In this document: positions 1-11,303 of the stretch, piece by piece | Position numbering within the stretch: the stretch's first letter is position 1 | How the letters are laid out: each line of letters opens with the position of its first letter | DNA from: Coprinopsis marcescibilis | Lineage: Eukaryota; Basidiomycota; Agaricomycetes; Agaricales; Psathyrellaceae | NCBI GenBank assembly: GCA_004369085.1 | Contig: ML210181.1 | Coordinates: 1-64,000, forward strand | Length of the DNA: 64,000 nt | Reading direction: 5' to 3' | Made by a program: the position numbers and the translations under genes | The notes under the pieces: model-generated | What the model was told of the DNA's origin: nothing | Database searches by the model: none | Seen by the model: only the letters and a program-made list of their open reading frames with translations

Positions 1-411
1 TTCTAGTACATATATTATTTTGGGAATTTTACATAATTGTTCCCACACACTGTAAGGCATTCATGTTGAATGTGCAAAACATTGGAAAGGTTTTGTTGGC
101 CACTGTATAAGGAGTGTACGTACACCTGTAGGCCAGTGTTAAGTGTAGAAACAGTGAGTAAAGTACACCAATGCTGAGAGACTAGCAATAGACAAGTATT
201 GAAGAGTCTAAAGACTTTATGGAGAGTGGTAGGCCAGTGTAAAGTATACCCCACCTGGCCTATGGGTAAAAAATTGCCTTTGGTGGCTGTATGTGGTGGT
301 AGTAGGAGAGCAAGAATCCTTCCTGCCTTAGCCTTGCTATTGCAAGGGAATATTATAGAATTATTGATTTCTACAGATACTGCTATTTTTTGAAATAGCT
401 ATAATATATAT
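1..411. other. AT-rich intergenic stretch downstream of GPI1
   Basis: About 410 bases before the GPI1 stop codon. AT-rich, with no open frame that looks coding on either strand. It presumably holds the GPI1 3' untranslated region. I see no repeat or RNA gene in it. Confidence 0.5.
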
Positions 412-2343
412 TTATATTCCATAGGTGATTGATACTAAGTATCTACCAGAAAACAATGAAATTAATAGCAAAAGTGGATTATAATGCTTGAAAAGTCTTT
501 TCCAAAGATTTCCTATAAGACAAATTTATTGATACTTCCAATATCTACAATAAAAATGGCTGAAGACTTACTGTATTGTGAAAACACATCCAAGAGTGAT
601 TGTGGTTGATTCTATGATCCATGATAAATGCAAAGTCAAAAATCTAACACCTAGAATAGCTTCTTACTTGTATAACAATAGAGTTCTGAGAAGGCCTGAA
701 GTATATTGTTGCTGTCAAACCATTAGCAACTCATATATAGTATTCATTAGGCATATTACATACCAGGTAATCTGCTTGGATCCTTGAATTTCAACATCAG
801 CTTGAAAAGGGGAAAGTTATTCATGAAGGCAAGCAAGGTTTCTATTACTGCTTGCTGCCATAGCAGACATATATGTATCTTTAAGAATGATGGATAAGAT
901 GCAGAAGGTTAAATGCAAAAAAAAAACTCACTGAAGCAAAGAGAAAGTAATATGCCAATATTGTAGGGAATAGGAATGCCAGCAATGTGAACAAAAGTGT
1001 GCCAAGGAGAAGTTGGTCAACATCACAGTCCCAGGTATCCATTCTCTTCCTCAAAACATTGTACCGTTTCCCTAGTTTTATACAGTTAGTGATTCATTGT
1101 CGAAACCAAAGACGGAGGCTACATACCTCGGAAAAGCGCCCATAAACTCACCAGGGCACCCTTGACAATCGAATAGACCAGCCGCGACAACATGTAGCAA
1201 ACCGTCAAGTGGGGAGTTACGCAGAAGCCAATGATGTCAATGATAGCCGCAATTGCAAGGGTGAAGCCTCCAAATACGCTGGTATAACCACAAAACAGGA
1301 CCAGCATCGGTGCATGTGGCAACATGTATCTGAGAAGCAGGTCTAAAAACTGATTAGCGAAGGTTCGCCGCTGAAAGCTCACGGGTTACCTACCGCCCCA
1401 AAGCTGCACAATGGAGATAAACATGCGAGAGTAAAACTTGCTGAGTTCGGTGTTGAGCTTGAGACCAGCGGGCCACGAGTCTAGCCACACAAGGGTATCC
1501 TCAACACGCAATAGAAGATTGGTCTTACTTGAAATGAGTAATTACGACGCAAAAGAGCATGTCGAGGACTTACTTGAATGAAAACAACCAGCGAGTCTGC
1601 GAACCGACGGTGATTCTCGCAGAGAAGAGTTCCGAATCCAAACCCGATGGTATAATCGTTCAGAAGTAGCCAGATATCGTTAAAGAAACTGCAACAAAAT
1701 GAGAAATGGGTTTACGCGCCGGGTGGATGACGTACCTAGTATACCGTTGTGCGTATTGAGGAATGGGCGTCACGTCCCGCGCAGCAGCAAGCTCCTCGAT
1801 GTTCGTGAGGAATGTTTCGGCCTGAGATCCACGGACTCTCAGCTGCTGGGCGAAGGCAAAGTGCGGAAGCAAACGGGGAAGAAATGGGAGGTAGACATAG
1901 CGAGATAGAGATACTACGGGCCGTATTAGCGTAGCGGCTATATTCAACAGAAATGCAGCTGTAGGTTTGTGCAGTCTGATCGGCAATCCGTTGACAATAC
2001 TGTGGACTTGGTATGCCTGGTTGAAGTGCTGAACGATGTTGTAGTCCAGGCCCTCGGTATGTTCGTGTCGCGAGTCATCGAGGTCATAGAAGCGAAGAGA
2101 TTGCGATGGATATCGATGGTAGTAGATTCGAGAATACGCGGTGAGATCGAGGTCATGGAGAACGCTGGGTTTGGACTCTGGAAGCCATGTGAAGCGGTTG
2201 AGACGTTCTTCTGCTTCATCAACTGTCAGACCATCGAGCAGGACGCCTGCAACGCAGACTTTGCCTGGATATAACCAGCCATAAGGGATCCCGCCGTCGT
2301 CCGTTTCTTCGAGTGGCCAGAAGACGGTGAGGGTGGAAAGCAT
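412..2343 (-). CDS. GPI1: Gpi1 / PIG-Q, subunit of the GPI-GlcNAc transferase
   Basis: Subunit of the ER-membrane complex that makes GlcNAc-phosphatidylinositol, the first step of GPI-anchor synthesis; PIG-Q family proteins stabilise the complex. Nine exons splice to one frame of 1509 nt (502 aa): 2343-1736, 1688-1574, 1523-1394, 1342-1127, 1071-932, 878-764, 711-668, 611-572, 512-412. Family blocks are visible in order: N-terminal YGWLYPGKVCVAGVLL; WLLLNDYTIGFGFGTLLCEN; WPAGLKLNTELSKFYSRM; the hydrophobic exon from 1342; SLWALFRGKRYNVLRKR across the exon 4/5 junction; then NNFPLFKLMLKFKDP and VFSQYRNLWKRLFKHY. Several transmembrane segments follow the soluble N-terminal third. The last five exons are short and AT-rich, and look like junk until spliced. 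The C-terminus (FSGRYLVSITYGI) is shorter than in relatives, so a further 3' exon is possible. The start is the only ATG before the conserved N-terminus, 138 bp from RHO4 on the other strand. Confidence 0.9.
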
Positions 2344-2481
2344 GAGGAGCGCACACGTGATAGACAGCAGCTAACCGCTCACATTCGCCGTGACGCCGTC
2401 ACCGCCACTTCCATCAACTTCAACCCTTTGCACTCTCATACCCCCACCACAATTCACACTAGGTAGACATACGTCTTTGCT
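2344..2481. promoter_or_regulatory. Divergent GPI1/RHO4 promoter interval
   Basis: Only 138 bp separate the two start codons. The RHO4 side has pyrimidine-rich stretches (cccccaccacaattcac) typical of fungal core promoters. Shared regulation is an inference from spacing alone. Confidence 0.4.
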
Positions 2482-3194
2482 ATGGACGGGGTGAAGAGAC
2501 CTGATATCAAGCGCAAGTTGGTCGTCGTTGGCGACGGAGGGTGCGGAAAGACGTGTCTCCTAATTGTGTATGCGGAGAACAGATTCCCAGAGGTGAGTGC
2601 TCTATTCTTTCCAATCCCCACCCAATCCAACTATGATTATTGAGACTTCCAGGCATATATACCAACAGTATTCGAGAATTATGTGACTCAAGTCAACTTT
2701 GAAGGCAAACTCGTAGAACTCGCCTTGTGGGATACCGCCGGACAGGAAGAATATGACCGACTACGTCCACTGAGCTACCCAGAAAGCCATGTCATCCTCA
2801 TCGTCTTCTCCATCGACTTTCCAACAAGCTTAGCCAACGTTCAGGACAAGGTAGGTTCTCCGCCGCCACCCCCACACGTTCCTTCCCTCATCATTCCACC
2901 CAGTGGTATCCCGAGGTGGCACATTTTTGCGAAAACACGCCATTAATCCTGGTCGGCACGAAGACGGATTTGCGAAGAGACGAACAGACTCGCAGGATGC
3001 TCAGCGCTCAAGGACAGGCACCTATCACTCCTGACCAAGGAGCTGCAGTCGCGAAGGAGATCGGTGCCAAGTACATCGAATGTTCCGCAAAGACCGGTAC
3101 CGGCGTCCAGGACGTCTTTGGGCTTGCTCTAAGAGAAAGCATGAAAGGTAGATGGGGGAAGATAGTCAACCAAAAGCGATGCGTGATTGTCTAG
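2482..3194 (+). CDS. RHO4: Rho-family small GTPase, Rho4-like
   Basis: Membrane-anchored Rho GTPase; fungal Rho4 acts in septation, polarity and cell-wall synthesis. Exons 2482-2592, 2653-2850 and 2904-3194 give 199 aa. Visible motifs: P-loop GDGGCGKT (17-24), switch I around YIPTVFENY (39-47), DTAGQE (64-69), TKTD (122-125), ECSAKT, and a basic tail ending in the prenylation box CVIV. The GG in the P-loop ([15 protein letters not shown]) and the WYPEV..FC context fit Rho4 better than Rho1, Rho2 or Rho3. It lacks the long N-terminal extension of ascomycete Rho4. Intron 1 follows FPE and intron 2 follows NVQDK. It converges with the oxidoreductase gene 190 bp downstream. Confidence 0.9.
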
Positions 3195-3383
3195 AGCGTT
3201 TAGATTTCGACGTTTATATCTATTTCCATGGGTCGATGGACTGTTTTCTCATTGCATATCTCACCTTGATTTCTTTTGCCCATGTAATCATAGTCTCATA
3301 CTCTAGCTTTCGATAGCAAGTCTATTACAGCTTCAATACATATTATGATCCAGCAAATATCATGGAAGCGATCACATAATGCT

Positions 3384-5245
3384 TCACGCTTCAGAACCAC
3401 TAGGACTCGCCGTCAGATAGTGGTCCGGAAGCCATTCTGGCTTCGTCCATTTTCGTTTAAGCAGTTGCCCTGCAATCATTCCTGCTACTGCTTCGCCGCT
3501 ACGAGTCAATGAGCTTCTACAACCCACAACAATGCCTACAAAGGTACTGACCAAGCGTATGCACGAGGCATCCCGTGTCCGGTATAGCCCGCAGATATGT
3601 ATTGCCCATCTTCCCCTGGGACGGGGCCAACCTGTTTGAGCTTCAGATGTAGAGCCAATTTAACGAGGAAGGAAGCAGCGTACGAATGGATTTCCGGATC
3701 TCGTGTAACCCATGATACCCGTCTAGCCAAAGAGATTCAGTCCCTGTTGAACGACCAAGTAAATGACACTGACCCACTCCCACTCTACTGTCGCCACAGA
3801 TGGATAGATGCTGGGGAATATTCCAGGAAGGAACTTGCTCAATGCCTCTCCGACGCTCGGATTCACCTCTGCATCATTGGTTTGGTAGAACTCGAACTGT
3901 GGGCCAGTCACCTCACGGCCACCACCCAGAATGACAAGTGGGTTCTCGGTTTGCACGTTAACCGGACGAGGAAACCAGTACTCGAATCCGTCGTTTCCAC
4001 TCCAAGAGGACTTACCCACTCGGTCTTGTCGCACTGCCGCCCGGGTACCAATGATCTGACCTCGAGTTGGCACAACCTGTATGCCTGTCGCTTTAGCTTG
4101 TAGTAGATGGTTCGCATATGCATTAGTCGCGTGCAAGACGTAAGAGCATCGTACGTCTCCTCTAGGTGTCGACACAATAAACTGTTTCTTGCCGTCGCTT
4201 GACTTGATGGTTGAAACGGCCGTAACTGGAGTGTGGGTATGGATCTTGACATCTACGTTACTTGAACGCCTTTGGGCCAACAGAAACAACCTCGTAACCA
4301 GTTTCAATGGCCAAAGATTGTGTCCCTCTGTTTCTACACCCGGGAAGGAAGCCCCTCGGGTCTGGAGACACAATAAGGACTGGAAGTGAGATCCAAGTTG
4401 CACATACCTTGGACATGTCCTCCTTGTCTACCCAAGTCACATCGTCGAGGCCGCCCAGTCCAGCGGCCTTGGCGGACTCGTAATCCCTGCGGGCACTCTC
4501 TTCTTCTTCTTTCGTGAAAAGCAAAGATACATGTCGCCCGTGCACCAACCCAACATTCGCACTCTCGTTCTGAAACAGGGGGTCGTCCTGGGTATCCCGA
4601 ATCAGTTGCACTAAGCTCTTAGAAGTATAGTTCTCCAGCTTGAACGATTCGATAGCTTCCAGCGTCCCATATAACGTTGCCCTTCGATGAAAATCCAAAA
4701 ATATGGATGGTGTGAGATGCCCTCCATTCCGTCCTATATCAAGATCATGTAAGAAAACAAACCGGCTGAAGTTGTTGTTTACCTGTGGCTCCGGAACCTT
4801 CGCAACGCGCTCAGTCAATGTGCTCGAAGGGATGATCGGCACAGTGCTTACAGAAATCTCTGGCTTCAAGAACGACGACGGTCCTCTTTGGAGAGGATAC
4901 AAGATCGCCAAGCTCTCCAGAAAGGTGATATGCAGCTGAAACTCCTGTAATACCAGCCCCAATGATACACACATCCGCCTCTGCGGTCAGCTCGCCGTGG
5001 CTCCCTTCCGTTGCTAGAAGGTTCGCTCCAGGGCTATCTGTCCAAAAGGATTTGGTCGGATTGTTGACAGGAAGAGAAACAGGACTAGGAGATGGAAGCT
5101 GTGCACCAAGCCCGTCGATATCGTGGTCGGAGGTGTAAGCCTCCAAAACTGACTGTGATGCCCCGAACTGATGTAACGGAACGGAGACAGATGACTGAGC
5201 CATGTGTAATGTCAGAAGTAAGTAAGATAGTAAATTCCGTGTCAT
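3384..5245 (-). CDS. FAD-dependent oxidoreductase, D-amino-acid-oxidase (DAO) fold
   Basis: FAD-linked amine or amino-acid oxidase-type enzyme of the DAO superfamily; the substrate cannot be told from sequence. Seven exons (5245-4852, 4797-4783, 4733-4408, 4361-3774, 3722-3684, 3631-3552, 3498-3384) join to 1557 nt, 518 aa. The dinucleotide motif GAGITG is at 96-101 and the strand-2 acid lies in VVVLEARDF. The FAD-contact block CSGATGRNGGH (132-142) is built over a 15-nt micro-exon at 4783-4797. LWPYKLV-type LWPLKLVTRL, YVLHATNAYA and the C-terminal GPVPGEDGQYISAGYTGHGMPRAYAC complete the family pattern. The start at 5245 gives a hydrophobic N-terminus (NLLSYLLLTLHMAQSS) that could be a signal or anchor; in-frame ATGs exist further upstream, so the N-terminus is uncertain. 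Two introns use the weaker donor GTCAGT. Confidence 0.85.
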
Positions 5246-5732
5246 GAACGGCATCCAGACGCCAGATGTCCGGGCTTGGAGGTTAGAGAAACGTTCAAGG
5301 GTCTTTGACGAAATGGTGGTGCGGTAATAAGAAAACCTGTGATGCCGACGAGGCATATTATAGATCTCATCAAAACGCCTTCTGACCAACTTATTACAGC
5401 AGCTTACAAGTTATGACAGTTGTTAGGAAGCTTTCACGCGCACGGTGTTGAATGCCATCCATGGAATGGCATCGGCATATAGATTGGCATTGACAAAATA
5501 TCATGTCACAGCAGCTGTACAACAGTTAAACGTTAAACGTTAAACTAGACTACATATGAAAGCAATGGGTGTGTTGGCTTGTGTTGGAAGCCGCAGGTAA
5601 TATAATGTGGGGATATAAAAGGTCGAAGGTGGAGATGCAAAGACAAAATAAGGTGCGTATGGGTACAATAATTAACACAATGCAAGATAATACATATAAT
5701 ACACAAAAAATCCAGGTCCGAACCAAATCATC
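5246..5732. other. Intergenic region with a short GTTAAAC repeat
   Basis: About 490 bp between the oxidoreductase start and the stop of the next minus-strand gene. It holds three perfect tandem copies of GTTAAAC at 5525-5545 and otherwise nothing I can name. It must contain the oxidoreductase promoter. Confidence 0.5.
5525..5545. repeat. Three tandem copies of the heptamer GTTAAAC
   Basis: Perfect 7-bp unit repeated three times without spacers, read directly from the sequence. It lies about 280 bp upstream of the oxidoreductase start, so it could be a regulator binding site or a chance microsatellite. Confidence 0.7.
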
Positions 5733-7142
5733 TCAAAGCTGGAGAACAGGTGGGCGACGAGCCAGCCCAGAAGTGATTCGATTTCCTGTTGACGAGGTAC
5801 GTTCGTGTCGATTGTACGCACTGGCACGCGTTCTTGGACCCATGGGCCCACCCAACGGAGAACGAACCGCCGACATAGGTCGACTTTGGTAAAGGATCGT
5901 TTGGGTCGGCTCTGGGGAAAGAAGAGCAGACGTCGCGGTTGGAAGTGACGTTGGAAGCGGCGAAGCGATGGAGTTATTAAGAGATGGAACGGCGGAACGA
6001 GTGGATGGTGGAATCGAAGGCAACCGTCGCACGGGCGTGGACGCCTGGCCGATAATACCGGCTGTTTTTGCGGGTGCTGGAGACGGCGATGGCGACGGTT
6101 GCGCTTGTGGAAGTGGGCGTGGGGGAGACGATTGTCTGGACGAATACGCCGGAGGGGGCGTTGGCTGTGGCAGGGCACGCGCTATGGAATCGGGAACAGT
6201 GACAACTTGGGAAACTGAGACCTCTTCCACAGTTAGTTGTGGCTTCGTTTCCTCTAGCGGTTGCGCGAGACCCGGCGGTAACGCCAGTCGAGGCTCGGGA
6301 GACATGATGTCTGCAAGTGGCTTTGCAGCCTCAGGTTGTCGAAGGGCAAGGGTATCCAGTGGCGGTACCGACGACCCCCTCTTGAGCGGCAGAACGCTCA
6401 TGTCAGGATGGCTCAATGAAGGGCTCATTATCGAGGCAGGTCTCACTGACGCTGATTCGGAAATAATCTTGAGACTGGGCGGCTGGGCAGGCGTACGAGG
6501 ACGGGACTTTGCCTGGATGGATTTTCGGAACGCATCCTTGTTGGGGGAATCGAGGTAGAGATCGAGGAAATTTAAGGTCGTTGACGCCGAATATATTGGT
6601 GCTGATAGGAACTCGGATTTGTCAGTGGCGGCGGTCAGCACAGAACTTCCGTCTGTGGATCCCGACATAGGGGAGAAAAAATCAGCAGTTGCTGGGGTGA
6701 GCTCGGCGCCGGACTTGAGCAGGTGCGGTTGGATGTCCCTAATAAAATCCTCCCCCGACCGCTCGAACAGCGACGCCAGAGAAATGGGTCGGATGTTGCG
6801 TCGCTTGATGTCCATCAAGGTGTCGCGGTTACGCGCGTGCATGATTGAGGAGACCAGGTTGGCTTTCTCTGGCATACTACCGTCGACGGTGGACGCCGAG
6901 TCGAGGGACGACGACGCGCTGTGCAAGCCATACTTTTCCACTTCGTCCACCAGCCAGGCCATCTGATCGAGGGCGGAATCATCGTATTCTTCAGAGGTCT
7001 CCCATGAGCCGGGGTCGTTAAATATTCTTTCTGCCAGGGCACTTCCCGGGACATTCCCTAGAAATGCTGAGCCCAGCGGTGTAGGGGAGAGAAGGGGCGA
7101 GTCCAGGACATCCAATTCTGTGGGGACATTCGCTCTGTACAT
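5733..7142 (-). CDS. Ser/Pro-rich protein of unknown function
   Basis: Single open frame of 469 aa with no intron needed. I do not recognise the family. The N-terminal half has acidic and amphipathic patches (DDSALDQMAWLVDEVEKYG near residue 55, and SLASLFERSGEDFIRDIQPH near 120). From about residue 210 it is low-complexity and disordered, rich in Pro and Ser, with many SP/TP sites and PPxY-like PPPAYSS near residue 335. Such composition is common in fungal signalling or cytoskeletal adaptor proteins phosphorylated by proline-directed kinases, but that role is an inference. The start is the first ATG after an upstream stop. Confidence 0.65.
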   Translation of the reverse strand: MYRANVPTELDVLDSPLLSPTPLGSAFLGNVPGSALAERIFNDPGSWETSEEYDDSALDQMAWLVDEVEKYGLHSASSSLDSASTVDGSMPEKANLVSSIMHARNRDTLMDIKRRNIRPISLASLFERSGEDFIRDIQPHLLKSGAELTPATADFFSPMSGSTDGSSVLTAATDKSEFLSAPIYSASTTLNFLDLYLDSPNKDAFRKSIQAKSRPRTPAQPPSLKIISESASVRPASIMSPSLSHPDMSVLPLKRGSSVPPLDTLALRQPEAAKPLADIMSPEPRLALPPGLAQPLEETKPQLTVEEVSVSQVVTVPDSIARALPQPTPPPAYSSRQSSPPRPLPQAQPSPSPSPAPAKTAGIIGQASTPVRRLPSIPPSTRSAVPSLNNSIASPLPTSLPTATSALLSPEPTQTILYQSRPMSAVRSPLGGPMGPRTRASAYNRHERTSSTGNRITSGLARRPPVLQL

Positions 7143-8141
7143 CGTGGATGAGGAGAGAGAACAGTGCCGGACTGTGTTAGTTGGACCGAGAAAGAAGGAA
7201 ATAAGACGAAAAGGTTAGCCAAGCAGGGGTCCGGGCCTTATGAGGTTGTTTGCGTATGCCATCTGGGTCGCCATGTGATCAGTTTGCGCAAGAACGAAAA
7301 ATAGGCCGCCCAGGTGATGGACATGAAACGAGTCCCCATCGCAGTCTACTCGACGCCAAGATTATACAGCATTTACATTTCCTGCACGGCTGCACAGAGT
7401 GATAAGTCCAGGCGCTTCCGAGGATGGAATCGATTGACTTGCAAAAGAAGATGCGAAGCCAACATTAGAATTCTGCCAGGCTGAGAATATGCGGATGTAG
7501 TGCGTGATTGGACAAACCCAAGTTGGTAGTGGCGCCTTGATAGAATGCTTGACAACGATCCAAGAATGGCCCACATAGCCACCACATTCTTACGTGTCGA
7601 TGATTCATTTCAGAGCCTCTAAGTATGTGTGAGCGGCGGCGGGGCGGTATGGTAGTCCGGTAAACGAAAACCCTTGCTGCACGGAGTCCAAAACCTCTCC
7701 ATGACAAGCATCTCATTTGCAACATCCTTCATTTGACGGAAGCGGTGTACAGCGGTGCTAAATTTAAAACGCACCATACCAGCGCTGCACTCGGCAATTC
7801 TGGTTATGACCTTGATTTGGATCTTATCTCCTCAGATGACAGAACCAAGCAAGTATAGCAGGTTAGCGTGATTAACTTCAATGGTAAAGATCGAATTCCG
7901 AGTCCACACCCTGGAGTAAGGAGTACTTTTGCGGGGAAACCGGCCAAATTGAAACTCAAAGAGAATAATCAGGATAACAATGCCTTTAAAACACGGTGCA
8001 CTCACATTAACAACCAATCCCCATAATGCCTAGTACGTTCTCCAGGCAATAGAATGACTTGGTTTTGCCCAAGAAAGCCAGCCAACAGATGTGGGAGACC
8101 ATCGTTATAGTATTGACACAGCGGTAACTGACGACAGATGA
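7143..8141. other. 1-kb intergenic region
   Basis: Between the starts of the Ser/Pro-rich gene and the RRP42 stop. Short open frames on the minus strand (about 7362-7725 and 7832-8017) have no recognisable domain and no supporting splice pattern. I find no repeat, RNA gene or mobile element here. Confidence 0.45.
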
Positions 8142-9318
8142 TTATCGGCTAGCAAAGAGTTCTCTGGTCTTCTGATTACGCCGGACATCTTCAGCTTTCA
8201 ATTTGGACTGCAACGCTTTGAATGTATCCGCGGCATATCGCTGTCCCTCCTGGCAACACAATGTTGAGTACAAAGAGTTCCGACAGTATCTGGTCAACCA
8301 TACCTTGATCAATTGCCGTAGTTCCGGGCTGCTTGTCTCACCTGTGCCAATGAAACGCATTGCCTGGATGGTAGGAACTTCGATCGATGCGAAGGAGAAC
8401 ACCAACAAAAGTTTCAGGGGTACAGCTGATTCTTCGCTTGTAGTTGCATCCAGGAAGTGATTCGGAGGGACCTGATAAAGAACAGTTTTCAAGGCGCATG
8501 ATCATGACGGGAAATTGAGAGAACTTACAAGGTTGAGAGTTATACAAATAGGCCATCTATCTCTCCCATCAAGGACTTCTCCTTCATCCCAATAGTCCGG
8601 GAGTTCGAAGTCTGCTGCGCTATGTGCTCCCCTTGTATCAAAACCACTCGTCACATCCTGATGAACATCCATCCCATCTCCTCCCTTACCAACGTTGTCC
8701 ACTCCACCTTTTCGTGCTTTAAATTGGACGAAACGCGTCCTGGGCACCTTTGTATCCCACAAAGCAGCTCGTGCAGCCATAAAAAGCGCATCGTAAATGT
8801 TCCCTGCATCGGCCAAGACGACAAGATCAACATTAAGAAGCCACGACTTCCTCCCTGGAATAATACGAAGATTTCCAGGGTGTAGAGAGGGATGTGCGAG
8901 GGTCTGATTTATGACTGTCGTGAGATCGTATTGCAGATCCTCCACAGCATTAGGTGAGAGGTGAGGATATGCAGCAGGCGAACTACCCGCGATGTCAGTG
9001 TTCCAGACGTGAAAAGGTAAACATACTCGCTCACCATGTCACAGTGCATACTACACGACCCTTATCAACCGCTCCTTCTTCGAGAGTCTCAACCTCGAGT
9101 TTTGTAGCAGCAACCACTTCAGTCCCACCAGAACCATTGTGTGGGTTTCGACCAATATTGAGTTTAGCGCTTCCATTTGCAAGTGGTGCAACGCCAGTTT
9201 CGAGGGCTACTGCTCGATAATCTCCAAGGTTTCGACCATCTAGTCGCTGAGGGTCTTTTGAGGTAAGGCCAGCTTGGATGTAAGAGCTCTCAGCCTTGGA
9301 AATATGAGAGGAAGCCAT
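8142..9318 (-). CDS. RRP42: Exosome core subunit Rrp42 / EXOSC7 (RNase PH fold)
   Basis: Ring subunit of the RNA exosome, which degrades and trims RNA in nucleus and cytoplasm; eukaryotic Rrp42 keeps the RNase PH fold without catalytic activity. Exons 9318-9035, 8982-8529, 8471-8304 and 8249-8142 give 1014 nt, 337 aa. Family signatures: RLDGRNLGDYRAVALETGV near the N-terminus, NGSAKLNIGR, DLQYDLTTVINQTLAHPSLH, and the central NVDLVVLADAGNIYDALFMA followed by ALWDTKVPRTR. The C-terminal helix (EGQRYAADTFKALQ) is typical. The start chosen is the ATG of MASSHISKAESSYI, which matches the family N-terminus; an upstream in-frame ATG is less likely. It is divergent from the aminopeptidase gene across 120 bp. 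Confidence 0.92.
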
Positions 9319-9438
9319 GGCAGAAAGAAATACCGAAATTTGTGTTCGAACGTCACGTTCGCTTGATGGGGATAACCGTGATGGACGCAATTAGGCCCTT
9401 CCCACTTGCCCCTCGACCACATCCTTCCTGCCTCAACA
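9319..9438. promoter_or_regulatory. Divergent RRP42/aminopeptidase P promoter interval
   Basis: The two start codons are separated by 120 bp, so the promoters must overlap or be very compact. No specific element was identified. Confidence 0.4.
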
Positions 9439-11303
9439 ATGCTTTATCCTGGTAGTTATTCTCCATTTTGCCTCATATATTTCACAAAATAATCGAAGTA
9501 TAGCTCGTAGCCATGCTCAAAAGACATTCAAAGAGCTGCTGAACCTCCTGCCTGCCAACGAACGAGACAAGGTAGAACACCAGCAATTTTTCATGCAAAT
9601 TTCTGAAAATATTTCAGCCCCATGTCATTCTCATGGCCGGAGGTGTCGTAGAATATCGAAACGACACAGATCGCGAGATTGTCTTCCGCCAGGAATCCAA
9701 CTTCTACTATTTGTCGGGGTGTCATGTACCGGCTTCATTCCTCCTGGCTTCATCGCAGCATGGAACATCGCTCGAGCAGAACCCAGCTCTGGATCTTTTC
9801 ATTCCAAAGGCAGAGCTGGCGGATATCATGTGGTCGGTGCCACCGCCGTCCCTCGATGTTGCTAAAGCGACACATGATGCAACCCACATCGACCATCCCT
9901 CGGCCTTGCACAGCGCAGTTGAAACCCTTATCAAGGCACTCCCTGGAGCGTTGTTTCACACTCTCCCAAAGGAACACCCTCATTTTCCCGCTCTGCCCTC
10001 TGACCTCATCTTGCAAGTTCAAGGTGGGGGCGGTGCCATCACGGATGCTTACCTCTTGCCGGCTCTCCATCGTGCTCGTCTAACTAAAGACGCATACGAG
10101 ATCTCGGAGATTCGGCAGGCTAACGCTATCAGCTCTCGCGCTCACGAAGTCGTAATGAGAGTCCTCGGTGAGGCAGTACAAGGCAAGATCAAGCGGGATG
10201 CCGCTGCCGGTGTCGACCGTCCTCCTCTTCCTAGGGAATGGTTAATCCAGACGGAAGGAGAAGCCGAAGCTATCTTCGCTGCCTCTACCAGACGGGAAGG
10301 GTAAGGGTTAGGCAAATCTCGCAAGCCTGTACGCTGATAAATGACTGGTAGGTCCATCCATCAAGCCTATCCGCCAATTGTCGCTGCCTCCGTTCGGGCC
10401 TCGACACTGCATTATTGCTGCAATGACAAGGCTTTCGCATGGGGTCCCATCAAGCCGCACGACCACCTCAATCGCGGGCAGTTGGACAGTGAGAGTATCC
10501 AGCCCCAGGTCTTGCTGATCGACGCAGGCTGTGAATGGAACTGCTATGCATCGGACATCACGCGGACCATGCCTGTCGGAAACGGTGGTAAGTTTACCCC
10601 CGAAGCAAGAGAAATGTATGAATTGGTACTTCAAATGCAGAAGGTAGCTTTCCATCTCAACCTCCATTCTTGAATGACCACTGACCCGGACTCTAGGAGT
10701 CGTTTGACGCGATCAAGCCTGGCTTGCATTGGGACGCCGTGCAGCTCATCTGCCATCGTGTTCTGGTGAAAGGTTTCCAGCGGTTGGGCATATTCAAATC
10801 GCCCACCGATGACGGATCTGGTTCCTGGAACTCGGAAGAAGCAATCCTTGCATCGGGTATCAGCTCAGCCTTTTTTCCTCATGGTGTGGGTCATTCTTTG
10901 GGAATGGACGTCCACGACGTTCCTAGCGCAAGCAAGCCAGAGAAAAACTCGACTATACCTTCTCTGACTCTTGGCAACGAAAGTTTGTATACATACCTCC
11001 GTCTCAGGTTGCCCTTGGAAGTTGGAATGGTTGTGGTACGTTCGTCTTTGTTGTCTGCAGTCCGTTTTCAGCCTCACTGTTCAATATCAGACTGTGGAAC
11101 CCGGTATCTACTTCTCACCGCATCTTCTTGCTGCCGTCAGAGACTCGAGTCACATCAATCACGACGTGCTGAATAGATACGAGGAGGTTGGGGGTATCAG
11201 GATTGAAGACGTGATCCATATAACGGAAGACGGTTTCGAGAACTTGACAACTGTCAAAAGCAGTGTGGACTGGGTGGAGGCCGTATGTTCTGGAAATGCT
11301 TAA
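9439..11303 (+). CDS. Xaa-Pro aminopeptidase (M24B, aminopeptidase P type)
   Basis: Metallopeptidase that removes the N-terminal residue before proline. Six exons: 9439-9451, 9504-9571, 9618-10300, 10352-10643, 10697-11035 and 11091-11303, giving 535 aa. The first exon is only 13 nt, coding MLYP plus one base; it is supported because splicing yields [17 protein letters not shown], the usual start of this family, and a 43-base intron. The amino-terminal domain carries [23 protein letters not shown]. All five dinuclear-metal ligands are present: D312 and D323 ([12 protein letters not shown]), H418 (PHGVGHSLG), E468 (TVEPGIY) and E504 (GGIRIED). It most resembles the cytosolic/mitochondrial PEPP/Icp55 branch; no clear targeting peptide is seen. 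Confidence 0.9.

Noticed and set aside
1..1100. AT-rich, stop-filled region taken at first for a mutated (RIP-like) transposon remnant next to GPI1
   Set aside because: Splicing five short introns restores a continuous GPI1 frame with all conserved C-terminal blocks from 1071 to 412, so most of it is a functional gene.
5968..6966. Long plus-strand Gly-rich and Ser-rich open frames
   Set aside because: They are antisense shadows of the Ser/Pro-rich gene at 5733-7142, produced by its codon composition.
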